Positions 5,638 through 13,053 of a stretch of DNA of 13,770 nt are shown piece after piece. The notes beneath the pieces are model-generated. The model was not told the DNA's origin, made no database searches, and saw nothing but the letters and a program-made list of their open reading frames with translations. Positions within the stretch are counted from its first letter, which is position 1; each line of letters starts with the position of its first letter. Source of the DNA: JAWXCH01 sp034440595 (lineage in GTDB: Bacteria; Planctomycetota; Planctomycetia; Pirellulales; JALHPA01); assembly GCA_034440595.1 (NCBI GenBank), contig JAWXCH010000396.1, forward strand, positions 1 through 13,770, given 5' to 3'. The translations under genes were made by a program, and so were the position numbers.

Positions 5638-6910
5638 CAATCACCGACTCAAGGTCCGCGAAAAAACCGGGGTACGTTTTCTCGGTACACTTGGGATTGG
5701 TAATTACCACGCCCGGCAAGCGCAGTCCTGCCAGTGCCAGACTCATGGCCATGCGATGATCGTCGTAGGTGAGTAGCGTCGCACCGTGAAGCTTGCTTGG
5801 TGTGATCTTCAATCCGTCGCTGAAGTCCTCGACCTCGGCACCCAGTTTTCGCAGTTCGATTGCCAGATTACCAATGCGGTCAGTTTCTTTGTGGCGGATG
5901 TGCGCAACATCGCGAATGATGGTGGGACCTTCGGCGAATAGTGCAACGGCTGCCAAGGTTTGAACCGTATCGCTGATTTCGTTCATGTTGATTTCGATAC
6001 CGCGCAGCGTCGCAGGTCCAGTCACCTTTGTTTTGTTCGACATGTACTCGACCTGACATCCCATTTGCTGCAGGGAATCACAAAAGCGAATGTCTCCCTG
6101 CAAACTGTTGCTGGAGAGTCCTTCGACTGTGATCTGGCCGCCGGTGATTGCTGCGGCGGCAAAGAAATAGCTGGCCGCCGAGGCATCTGGCTCAATTTCG
6201 TAATCCGTCCCCTGATAGCCTTCGTTAGGTACAACAAATTGACGCAGATCGTCCGCTTCGACTCGCAATCCAAACGCCTGCATGACCGAAAGCGTTGTGT
6301 GAATGTACGGAGTAGAAACCAGATTCCCTTTCACACGAATAGTCATCGGCTGCTGTGCATAGGGAGCCGCCAGGAGTAGCCCGCTGAGAAACTGGCTGCT
6401 GACATCTCCGCGGACTTCGACATTTCCGCCGCGCAGACCAGCCGCATGCAGCACCACTGGGGGGCATCCAGTGCCCGGTTCGCTAACGGCCTGAACCTGC
6501 AACTGCGTTAATGCATCCAGCAAGTCTTGAATGGGACGTTCACGCATTCGAGCCGTACCATCCAACCGATAGATGCCATTGCCAACGGCCAACATCGCCG
6601 TCAGAAAACGGACCGAGGTACCGCTGTTTGCGATGTACAACTCTGCCTGACGACTGGGGATCGCTCCGCCGCATCCGGCAATGTCTAGTTCAGAGCGATC
6701 AGAACTGGCCTCGACTGAAATTCCCAATCGTAAGAGTGAGTCGATTAAGACACGCGTGTCTTCGCTGTCCAGGGCACCAGTCAAGGTAGAGCGTCCGCGC
6801 GCAAGTGCCGCACAAATCAAGGCGCGGTTGGTGATGCTCTTCGACCCCGGTGGGCGGATCGTCCCTCTGATGGGCACGGAGGTCGGTTGGATCTCAATCT
6901 GGTCAATCAC
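5627..6910 (-). CDS. aroA: 3-phosphoshikimate 1-carboxyvinyltransferase (EPSP synthase)
   Basis: Protein of 427 residues, full length for the family. It joins shikimate-3-phosphate and PEP to give EPSP, the sixth step of the shikimate pathway, in the cytoplasm. Visible active-site elements: PGSKSITNR (21-29, with K24 and R29), NSGTSVRF (95-102), RERPI (123-127), DVSSQF (169-174), D314 aligning with the catalytic Asp of E. coli, HKETDR (340-345), DDHRMAM (383-389) and EKTYPGF (410-416). Start is GTG with AGG 6 nt upstream; no nearby ATG fits. The residue after R101 is Phe where class I enzymes have Pro (E. coli P101), a position linked to glyphosate sensitivity. It stands alone, bounded by the palindrome upstream and the hairpin cluster at its end. 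Confidence 0.98.
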   Translation of the reverse strand: MIDQIEIQPTSVPIRGTIRPPGSKSITNRALICAALARGRSTLTGALDSEDTRVLIDSLLRLGISVEASSDRSELDIAGCGGAIPSRQAELYIANSGTSVRFLTAMLAVGNGIYRLDGTARMRERPIQDLLDALTQLQVQAVSEPGTGCPPVVLHAAGLRGGNVEVRGDVSSQFLSGLLLAAPYAQQPMTIRVKGNLVSTPYIHTTLSVMQAFGLRVEADDLRQFVVPNEGYQGTDYEIEPDASAASYFFAAAAITGGQITVEGLSSNSLQGDIRFCDSLQQMGCQVEYMSNKTKVTGPATLRGIEINMNEISDTVQTLAAVALFAEGPTIIRDVAHIRHKETDRIGNLAIELRKLGAEVEDFSDGLKITPSKLHGATLLTYDDHRMAMSLALAGLRLPGVVITNPKCTEKTYPGFFADLESVIGDR

Positions 6911-6959
6911 GAATTACCTGCGGTTCTAATCTAGTTCATTGTCACGGCTTAATTATTGT

Positions 6960-7026
6960 ATTAGCCGTTGGGCGCTAGCCCACGGTTGGAGCGGTGAAAA
7001 CCGGTGGCTAGCGCCATGCGGCTAAT
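6960..7026. repeat. planctomycete-type intergenic palindrome
   Basis: The left arm (6960-6985) and right arm (7001-7026) are inverted copies matching at 21 of 26 positions: ATTAGCCG, then 3 mismatches, then GGCGCTAGCC, two mismatches, and CGG, around a 15-nt loop. The core is itself near-palindromic (GGCTAGCGCC). I recall this GGCGCTAGCC...GGCTAA pattern from many intergenic sites in planctomycete genomes, so it is likely one copy of a dispersed REP-like family. It lies between the PQQ gene stop and the aroA start, 54 bp after the former, so it may also end the upstream transcript. Confidence 0.75.
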
Positions 7027-7080
7027 TTGTCCAATCCCTATTTTAACTGTGACGCAGCACTAGTTTAGGCTGCGGAAGCA

Positions 7081-8358
7081 CTACTTGGACGCAGCAATCT
7101 TCCAAAGATGGCCGGTAGTGCGATAGTACAAGGCATCTCTTGAGACGGCAGGTGAGGCGAGAATCTCTTCACCAAACTCGAGTGCAGCCAGCTCTTCGCC
7201 GCGTGATTTGCTCAACTGCAACACCTGGACCAGGCCATCCTGATTGGCCAGGTACATCCGGCCACCGGCAACGAGCGGCGTCGACCAGAACTTGCCTTTG
7301 ACGCGCAATTGCCAAAGGACTTTGCCATCCTCAGTGCTGGCACAATTCACCACGCCCGCACGATTGACAATCATTACCGTGCCGTCGTGAACGACGGGAC
7401 TGGCGGCACCGGCTGCCATTTTTGGCTCGGTCCAAAGGACTTCCGGCGGACTATTCTTCGAGTTAGCTCGCAGCGCCTTCAGTCCACCTCCAGGCAAGAA
7501 AATCTTATCGCCATCGATCGCCGAAGAGGAGATACCGTCGCATTCATGCTGGTAGTTCCAGCGTTGCTCTCCGGTACTGGCATCGAGTGCCGTCAACTCG
7601 GCCGCCGATTGCAACAGCACCAGTTCAGTCTTATCGCTTCCTGACGTAAAAATGACCGGCGATGACCAGTTAGCGCTCTTAGCACGCTTCACATGCCATT
7701 TATCTTCACCAGTCTCCTTGTTCAAGCCGGTGGCAAAAGATTCTCCCTGCGACTCAATCTGCACGATCACGCAGTCCTCGGTGACTACTGGCGAGGACGA
7801 CATACCAACATCGTTGCCGGCGGTAGGATAGTCGTATCCCAGCCCGCGATACCACTGGAGATTTCCTTCGAGGTCCAAACAGACCAGGTCGTTCGACGAG
7901 AAAAAGGCAAACACTCGCTCACCATCACTCGTTGGAGTTGGAGCGGCAACGGCGCTAGTCTCATGGGCCAACGTGCGGCCAGTGGCCCAGAATTGATGCT
8001 CCCAGACTTTCTTACCGGTTGCTGCGTCCAGGCAAATGACGTGCAATCGGGACTGCCGTGGCCCATCGGATGCGGTTACGAAAACTTTGTCGCCAACCAC
8101 GATTGGGCTGGAAACCCCCTTGCCAGGGAGCGCAGTTTTCCAGGCGACATTCTCGCCGGTTTTGACGTCCCATTTTATCGGAGGATTCTGAGCGACTAGT
8201 TCGCCAGTGCCACCGTTGCGGAAACTTCTCCAATCGGCATGACCGACGGTAGTCAGGACAAAAATGGCGGCCAGCGTCGAGATTGCCAATCGCGGCCACC
8301 GCAGTCGAACCATTGGATCGCGATGTTTTGTCATCTGAGGATTCGGTATGTTCTGCAT
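7081..8358 (-). CDS. secreted PQQ-type beta-propeller protein
   Basis: Protein of about 425 residues. A signal peptide follows a basic patch (RLRWPR, 18-23; core 24-38; likely cut near HA-DW at 41). The rest is a run of propeller blades with the PQQ-repeat signature of Asp...TG...W: LDAATGKKVW (110-119), LDLEGNLQW (161-169), LNKETGEDKW (212-221), LDASTGEQRW (258-267), STEDGKVLW (341-349). Planctomycetes carry many such BamB/quinoprotein-like proteins; most have no known substrate and lack proof of a cofactor. Start is uncertain: ATGs at 8358, 8334 and 8313 and a TTG at 8403 are in frame. I took 8358 (a GGA lies upstream; 19 bp after the previous stop), but a shorter form is equally possible. 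It probably shares a transcript with the upstream HEAT-like gene. Confidence 0.88.
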   Translation of the reverse strand: MQNIPNPQMTKHRDPMVRLRWPRLAISTLAAIFVLTTVGHADWRSFRNGGTGELVAQNPPIKWDVKTGENVAWKTALPGKGVSSPIVVGDKVFVTASDGPRQSRLHVICLDAATGKKVWEHQFWATGRTLAHETSAVAAPTPTSDGERVFAFFSSNDLVCLDLEGNLQWYRGLGYDYPTAGNDVGMSSSPVVTEDCVIVQIESQGESFATGLNKETGEDKWHVKRAKSANWSSPVIFTSGSDKTELVLLQSAAELTALDASTGEQRWNYQHECDGISSSAIDGDKIFLPGGGLKALRANSKNSPPEVLWTEPKMAAGAASPVVHDGTVMIVNRAGVVNCASTEDGKVLWQLRVKGKFWSTPLVAGGRMYLANQDGLVQVLQLSKSRGEELAALEFGEEILASPAVSRDALYYRTTGHLWKIAASK

Positions 8359-8377
8359 ATCTGGTATTCCAGAGGGT

Positions 8378-9628
8378 TTACTTGCTTGGATTAGCCAGAC
8401 CAACTTGCTGGTCTGCCGAAGGCGCTACTGGCATTGCAGGGCGATCAGTGGACAGCACCGCCGTTCCGCGACTGTCGCACACGCGCAATTGAAAACTCCA
8501 CTGCTGTGCCCATTGCTCGGTTTGCTCATTCTGGCAGACCTTGAGCAGGATGACATTGCGGCCAGGTTTCAGGGTTCCCTTGGCAACGTACTGATCGATA
8601 TCGGTGGCAGCGTGATACACTTCGCGTTCGAGAAGCAGCTTACCATTTAGCCAGACCTTGCAGGCATTCATACTGCCAAAACGCAACTCAACTGGCCGCT
8701 CAGCGGCCGAGTCAAACGTAGTCGCCGCATAGGCGATTGCCCCTTTGTGCCGGGTCATTGCTTTGTTCAAGTCGACCATTCCGTATGGATCGTCGGTCGT
8801 ATGGCTGGTCCATTTTACTGCGCCTTGCTTGCCGGCCAGCTCCGCGTTGAATTCAAGTTTCTCCTCGGGAGGATACGCCACTGCATATCCCTTCATTTCG
8901 CGATTATCGAACGGCCCGATCAATTGCCAGGTTTGCAGGAATCCAAAGTGCCGAGCGACATCAACCGGCTCTTTTAGTTTCTTTAGGCGCTCGACCAAGT
9001 CCTGGATCTGGTCGATATCGCGAGTCGACTTTAGAACATCCAAATACTGCTTAGCAGCAAGTTCGCGATCTTCTACTTTTTCACCTTTCGCAGCCTTTGC
9101 AATGCGGGCAATTTCCCGTGCAACCGCATCGCGCCGCAACTCCAGGCTATTGTCGTTGAGCAAGCCGGGCAGCAATCGCCGCGGAGCAGTAGCATCTACT
9201 TGCACCAGCAACTCATAGGCCAGCCGGCGACCGCGATCAGAATGCGATGTGTCCAATATAAAGGCTTCCAACTCGGCGGTCGGTAGAGATCCACCTGACT
9301 TTACCTGACGCCGGGCAATACTTTCAACCGCCGACCGAATCCAATTGGCTGCCAAGAGATTGTCGTCCTGAATCGCCGCTACGACGGTCAACAGTTGAGC
9401 ACCATCCAGCTTGGATAGCTCTTGGATTGCCGCTGCTGCGGGGGCATGACCGGCCCCCTTGGGACCGACTTGATTCACCGTCGCAATTAATTGCTTGATC
9501 TGGTCAGGCTTTGTGGCAACTGTGCTGGCTTGTTCGGCAGCCAACAGCGAGGTGGCGTGTGACCCTGCTCCGATCAGAAATGCCAAACAGAAAAAAGCAC
9601 TGCCAGCATGTGGTACGACTATTCTCAC
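8378..9628 (-). CDS. secreted HEAT-like protein with C-terminal PA14/lectin-like domain
   Basis: Protein of 416 residues from a GTG start at 9628, with GGAG 8 nt upstream and a clean signal peptide (hydrophobic core at about 10-22, cut near LLA-AEQ, about 31). An ATG at 9694 is in frame but adds 22 residues before the signal peptide and has no ribosome-binding site. Residues about 55-180 are helical repeats of HEAT-like character (LLAANWIRSAVESIARRQ; SLELRRDAVAREIARIAK). A coiled stretch with LVERLKKLKE follows. Residues 230-390 resemble the beta-sandwich seen in planctomycete proteins: WQLIGPFDN (234-242), WLNGKLL (326-332), LKPGRNVILLKV (353-364), likely carbohydrate or adhesion binding. 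It runs into the PQQ gene on the same strand with a 19-bp gap, suggesting joint function outside the membrane. Confidence 0.85.
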   Translation of the reverse strand: MRIVVPHAGSAFFCLAFLIGAGSHATSLLAAEQASTVATKPDQIKQLIATVNQVGPKGAGHAPAAAAIQELSKLDGAQLLTVVAAIQDDNLLAANWIRSAVESIARRQVKSGGSLPTAELEAFILDTSHSDRGRRLAYELLVQVDATAPRRLLPGLLNDNSLELRRDAVAREIARIAKAAKGEKVEDRELAAKQYLDVLKSTRDIDQIQDLVERLKKLKEPVDVARHFGFLQTWQLIGPFDNREMKGYAVAYPPEEKLEFNAELAGKQGAVKWTSHTTDDPYGMVDLNKAMTRHKGAIAYAATTFDSAAERPVELRFGSMNACKVWLNGKLLLEREVYHAATDIDQYVAKGTLKPGRNVILLKVCQNEQTEQWAQQWSFQLRVCDSRGTAVLSTDRPAMPVAPSADQQVGLANPSK

Positions 9629-9896
9629 GGGGAGGACTCCGAAATGAGAAACTGAGTAAATGCTAAGCAGGCGCAAGTCGACCTGACCAGCCATAGCATT
9701 TTAGTGCACCAGGAAGCAGAAAGGGAGGGGCAGCTAATAGGGAGGAGAAAGCGAGGCAATTCAGGTTGCGTTGCCCGGAGCCTGCGCCGATGTTTACCCC
9801 TCACCGACCTCCCCCACCGCGGGGCGTCGACCTCTTCAACGCGGGAGAGGTAGAGAATTCACGGTGCGAAGCAGAAACACAGCGATCTGAAGCAAA
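9629..9896. other. intergenic region between prs and HEAT-like gene
   Basis: 268 bp. It holds a minus-strand TAAAAT (9703 to 9698) that could be a -10 for the HEAT-like gene, placing a transcript start near the upstream ATG at 9694 and so favouring the GTG start at 9628, and a hairpin-rich repeat remnant (9797-9851). A G/A-rich stretch at 9720-9755 has no clear role. Confidence 0.4.
9797..9851 (-). repeat. degenerate CCCTCTCCC/GGTGAGGGG-type intergenic repeat
   Basis: Read on the minus strand it runs from ACCTCTCCCGCG through GGGGGAGGTC to GGTGAGGGG. This resembles a very common intergenic element I recall from planctomycetes and other bacteria. ACCTCT (9830-9835) and AGAGGT (9846-9851) form a 6-bp stem. 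It starts 46 bp after the prs stop, so it could act as a transcript end for the glmU-prs operon. Confidence 0.4.
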
Positions 9897-10841
9897 CTAG
9901 ACAAATAGCCCGCTGACGGACTCGTTGCGATGGATGCGCTTAATCGCCTGACCGAGGAGCGAGGCGACACTGAGGACTTTGATCTTTGGCAGGGCCTTTT
10001 CCGGGGCCAGCGGAATGGTATCGGTAATGATCACACTACTGATGGGGGCCGCTTCCAGTCTTTCGATGGCTGGGCCAACCAAAACGCCGTGCGTGGCGGC
10101 GACATGGATTTCGCGTGCGCCGAACTGATGAATGACCTTGGCGGCCCCGACGATGGAACTGCCGGTGCTGATCATGTCATCGAACATTAGTGCAACTTTG
10201 TCTTTGACACTGGCACCGATGATATTTTCTTGCTTAGTCACGTCGGCACTAGTGCGGCGCTTGTCGACGATCGCCAGCGGTGCCTGCAATCGCGTGGCGT
10301 GCCCGACGGCGCGCTTGATTCCCCCTTCGTCGGCACTGACGACAACAATTTCGTCCTTCTTAAAACCAAGGCCCGTGAAATAGTCGTTCAGCACCGGAGC
10401 GGCGTACAAGTGATCCACCGGCACATCAAAAAAACCTTGAATCTGGGCAGCATGCAGATCCATCGCCAGCACCCGGTCGGCACCGGCACGCGTAATGATA
10501 TTGGCCACCAGTTTTGCGGTGATGGGCACTCGACCGGCGTCCTTGCGATCCTGCCGGGCATATCCAAAATACGGTAACACCGCTGTCACACGATCAGCAC
10601 TGGCACGCTTGAAGCTATCGATCATCACGAGTAGCTCAAGAATATTCTCATTCACCGGCGGGCATGTCGGCTGGATGATGAAGATATCGCGACCGCGCAC
10701 ATCCTCATCGATCTTGCAGGAAATCTCACCATCTGGGAAATTTCCCATCGAGATCTTGCCTTGAGGAAGTCCTACATAGGCGCAGATTCGTTTGGCCAGT
10801 TCGGGGTTTGCTCGGCCACTGAATATTTTCAGGTCGATCAT
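9897..10841 (-). CDS. prs: ribose-phosphate pyrophosphokinase (PRPP synthase)
   Basis: Protein of 314 residues, the standard length of class I enzymes. It makes PRPP from ribose 5-phosphate and ATP, feeding purine, pyrimidine, NAD, His and Trp synthesis in the cytoplasm. Visible motifs: FSGRANPELA at the start, GNFPDGE (33-39), YFGYARQDRK (91-100), MDLHAAQIQGFF with H130 as metal ligand, the flexible-loop residues VDKRR (192-196) and the PRPP-binding DDMISTGSS (221-229). ATG at 10841 overlaps the stop of the GlmU-like gene as ATGA; with no Shine-Dalgarno of its own it is probably translated by coupling. The glmU-prs order is the same as in many bacteria; the usual next gene (ctc/rplY) is missing here. 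Confidence 0.98.
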   Translation of the reverse strand: MIDLKIFSGRANPELAKRICAYVGLPQGKISMGNFPDGEISCKIDEDVRGRDIFIIQPTCPPVNENILELLVMIDSFKRASADRVTAVLPYFGYARQDRKDAGRVPITAKLVANIITRAGADRVLAMDLHAAQIQGFFDVPVDHLYAAPVLNDYFTGLGFKKDEIVVVSADEGGIKRAVGHATRLQAPLAIVDKRRTSADVTKQENIIGASVKDKVALMFDDMISTGSSIVGAAKVIHQFGAREIHVAATHGVLVGPAIERLEAAPISSVIITDTIPLAPEKALPKIKVLSVASLLGQAIKRIHRNESVSGLFV

Positions 10842-11638
10842 GAGTGCGACGATTCGGCTAGAAGTACTTTTTCCACGACCTGTAGTTCGTCGGGTGTGTT
10901 GATGCTGAGCGCCTCGACCGGTTGCAGGCGATTTAGGGCAATCACCGACCGGCCTTGCTGTTGCAGCACACCAGGCGCGTCGGTGATGTAATACTCTTTT
11001 TGGGCGTTGTTATTGCCGATCTGGTCCAGTGCTGCCAGCAGGCTGTCACAGTCAAACAAATAACAGCTCATATTGACTTCTGTTACTCGGCGCTCCTCCG
11101 GCGTAGCATCTTTCTCTTCAACAATCTTTTGAAAATGCCCCTCGCTATCCCGCACAATGCGACCGAGGCCTTGCGGCTGATCCTTACTCGCCGTACCAAT
11201 CAGGCAGGCTGGCTTCGCCTGGCGGAATTCGTTCTGTAGCGCGATCAGCGAACTGGACTGCATCATCGGTGAATCGCCGGCGACCACCAACACCATCGAA
11301 CCTCTGCGGCGAGCCAATTCTGCACGACACATCATCACCGCGTGGCCGGTCCCAAGTTGCTCAGTCTGATCAACAAAGGTCAGACCGGGCTGGTCGTCCA
11401 ATGTGCTTCGCACCAAATCGGCGCGATAACCGACGACCAGCAGAATATCCTGAATTCCAGCGGCGCGTAGCGCGTCCAGTACATATGTGATCATAGGGCG
11501 GCCTGCCACCGGAACCAGCACCTTGGGCAGGTCCGATTTCATGCGCGTCCCTTTTCCCGCCGCCAGCACCACCGCCACGGCAGGAATAGCCGGCAAAGGA
11601 TCCGTTCGATCACAAGTTGGAAATGAGGTTGCAGCCAA
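10838..11638 (-). CDS. glmU: GlmU-type UDP-GlcNAc pyrophosphorylase, uridyltransferase domain only
   Basis: Protein of 266 residues. The N-terminal half of GlmU is complete: LAAGKGTRM (25-33) with SDLPKVL (35-41), QLGTGHA (94-100), GD at 121-122 for metal, GLGRIVRD (157-164), VEEKDAT (173-179), EVNM (187-190), EYYITD (215-220) and the closing NTPDEL (247-252). It should make UDP-GlcNAc from GlcNAc-1-phosphate and UTP. The left-handed beta-helix acetyltransferase half is absent, so a separate enzyme must acetylate GlcN-1-phosphate if this is the cell's GlmU. The start is unsure: TTG at 11638 is the earliest in-frame option, and later TTG/GTG codons (for example L15) are possible. It is followed directly by prs with an ATGA overlap. 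Confidence 0.9.
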   Translation of the reverse strand: MAATSFPTCDRTDPLPAIPAVAVVLAAGKGTRMKSDLPKVLVPVAGRPMITYVLDALRAAGIQDILLVVGYRADLVRSTLDDQPGLTFVDQTEQLGTGHAVMMCRAELARRRGSMVLVVAGDSPMMQSSSLIALQNEFRQAKPACLIGTASKDQPQGLGRIVRDSEGHFQKIVEEKDATPEERRVTEVNMSCYLFDCDSLLAALDQIGNNNAQKEYYITDAPGVLQQQGRSVIALNRLQPVEALSINTPDELQVVEKVLLAESSHS

Positions 11639-11927
11639 GCGTTTTGCTCACAATATCAGCGAATTCAGCCTGTTTTTATAACCGTAGCACGGAAAAGACC
11701 GCTGCTGTCGGCCAGAAAAGCTACTATATCATAACCTTCCGCCAGCGACAGGCACCGCAGCCGGTCTATCTGGACCGATTGCAGGGTTTCCTCGCCTTTC
11801 CCAAAAGGAAACAATAGCAAACTTTTGCAAAGCAACCGCGGGCTTACATACAATTGCGCAAAAAACCACCGCGCGGTAGGATATAGAAATAGCGACGATA
11901 GCTTAGTTCAAAAATCGGAGAGATCGT
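11639..11927. other. 289-bp divergent region between glmU-like gene and UXS
   Basis: Holds the UXS promoter candidate (11825-11854) and its ribosome-binding site (GGAG 11917-11920). A 62-codon minus-strand frame (11853 to 11665) has protein-like composition in its last 46 codons (39% G-initial) but no Shine-Dalgarno and a weak TTG start. I do not call it a gene. Confidence 0.4.
11825..11854 (+). promoter_or_regulatory. candidate promoter for UXS gene
   Basis: TTGCAA (11825-11830; 4 of 6) and TACAAT (11849-11854; 5 of 6) are 18 bp apart, pointing at UXS with a leader of about 67 nt. A TATAGA at 11882-11887 is an alternative -10. Confidence 0.35.
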
Positions 11928-12902
11928 GTGCACGGTTTGAAACGGATCTTGGTCACAGGGGGCGCCGGCTTTTTAGGTTCATACCTTTGCGAGCGTTTGC
12001 TCGAACAAGGGCACGATGTCGTCTGCCTGGATAACTTTTTCACCAGTCAGAAATCGAATATCGTCCACCTATTAAAGCTCCCAAATTTTGAGCTGATCCG
12101 GCACGATGTCATTCTCCCGCTTTGGCTCGAGGTCGACCAGATCTACAACCTAGCCTGTCCTGCTGCGCCCGGCCACTACCAATTCAATCCGATCAAGACG
12201 ATGAAGACCTCGGTGGTCGGCGCGATCAATGTGCTCGGTATGGCCAAACGTTGCCGTGCCAAGGTTCTGCAAGCTTCGACCAGCGAAGTCTATGGCGATC
12301 CAGAGGTGCATCCGCAGGTCGAGAGCTACCGCGGTGCCGTCAATCCGATTGGGCCACGCGCCTGTTATGACGAAGGAAAACGTGCCGCCGAAACACTGTT
12401 CATGGATTACCATCGCATGAACCGTGTGAATATCCGCATCGTGCGGATCTTCAACACTTACGGCCCACGCATGCATCCATACGATGGTCGCGTTGTATCA
12501 AACTTTATCCGACAGGCGTTGAACAACGAAGACATCACGATCTTTGGTGACGGTCAACAAACGCGGTCATTCTGCTATCGCGACTGTCTGGTCGACGGGC
12601 TGATTCGGATGATGAACGGGCCGGATGAATTCATTGGCCCGGTGAATTTGGGTAATCCAGACGAATTCACGATCCTGGAGTTGGCCGAACTGGTCATTGA
12701 GCTGACCGGATCGAAATCGCGACTGAACCGCATGCCGTTGCCGCAGGACGATCCACAACGTCGGCAGCCCGATATTTCGTTGGCGCGAAAGCACCTGAAC
12801 TGGGAGCCCAAAACACCGCTCCGCGAAGGGCTGCAGAAGACCATCGATTGGTTCCGGTCGATCAATGTGGCCGATTTTCGCCCCCCATCTCCGAATTTTT
12901 AA
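11928..12902 (+). CDS. uxs: UDP-glucuronate decarboxylase (UDP-xylose synthase)
   Basis: Protein of 324 residues, an extended SDR that converts UDP-glucuronate to UDP-xylose and CO2 using bound NAD+. Visible: GGAGFLG (11-17) with D35 for NAD ribose, ACPAAPGHYQFNPIKT (76-91), STSEVYGDP (117-125) giving the catalytic Ser/Thr, the YDEGKR motif with Y147 and K151, RIFNTYGPRM (173-182), DGQQTRSFCY (208-217) and the end block DDPQRRQPDI. These match UXS more closely than UDP-glucose epimerases. No N-terminal membrane segment, as in bacterial UXS. GTG start with GGAG 7 nt upstream. UDP-xylose probably serves polysaccharide or LPS synthesis; no glycosyltransferase is in the window. It is divergent from the glmU-prs pair. 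Confidence 0.95.
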   Translation: MHGLKRILVTGGAGFLGSYLCERLLEQGHDVVCLDNFFTSQKSNIVHLLKLPNFELIRHDVILPLWLEVDQIYNLACPAAPGHYQFNPIKTMKTSVVGAINVLGMAKRCRAKVLQASTSEVYGDPEVHPQVESYRGAVNPIGPRACYDEGKRAAETLFMDYHRMNRVNIRIVRIFNTYGPRMHPYDGRVVSNFIRQALNNEDITIFGDGQQTRSFCYRDCLVDGLIRMMNGPDEFIGPVNLGNPDEFTILELAELVIELTGSKSRLNRMPLPQDDPQRRQPDISLARKHLNWEPKTPLREGLQKTIDWFRSINVADFRPPSPNF

Positions 12903-12932
12903 CGGTTTACGTCGATTTTCAGCCTACTTTGC

Positions 12933-12960
12933 TTGCATTCCGCATTATCGCTAGTTTAAT
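12933..12960 (+). promoter_or_regulatory. candidate promoter for EF-hand protein gene
   Basis: TTGCAT (12933-12938) and TTTAAT (12955-12960; 5 of 6) are 16 bp apart. Predicted start near 12967, leader of about 87 nt containing a small hairpin, CAGACT/AGTCTG (12995-13000 with 13005-13010). Confidence 0.35.
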
Positions 12961-13053
12961 AGAGAGTTGGAACAGTGCGTTCGGTGCATTCCAGCAGACT
13001 AGTCAGTCTGGCATCGACTCGCTCGGCAATCTGCCTATTGGGAGGACTATCTG

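Noticed and set aside
5960..6379. 139-codon plus-strand frame inside aroA
   Set aside because: Antisense shadow of a gene with all catalytic motifs intact.
7693..8199. 168-codon plus-strand frame inside the PQQ gene
   Set aside because: Fully antisense to a well-supported propeller gene; no family likeness.
8359..8403. TTG start of the PQQ gene overlapping the previous gene
   Set aside because: No ribosome-binding site, and it lengthens the region before the signal peptide to over 35 residues.
8745..9218. 157-codon plus-strand frame inside the HEAT-like gene
   Set aside because: Serine-rich translation typical of the antisense of a helical protein; no start signal.
12150..12476. 108-codon minus-strand frame inside the UXS gene
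   Set aside because: Antisense shadow of a clear SDR gene.
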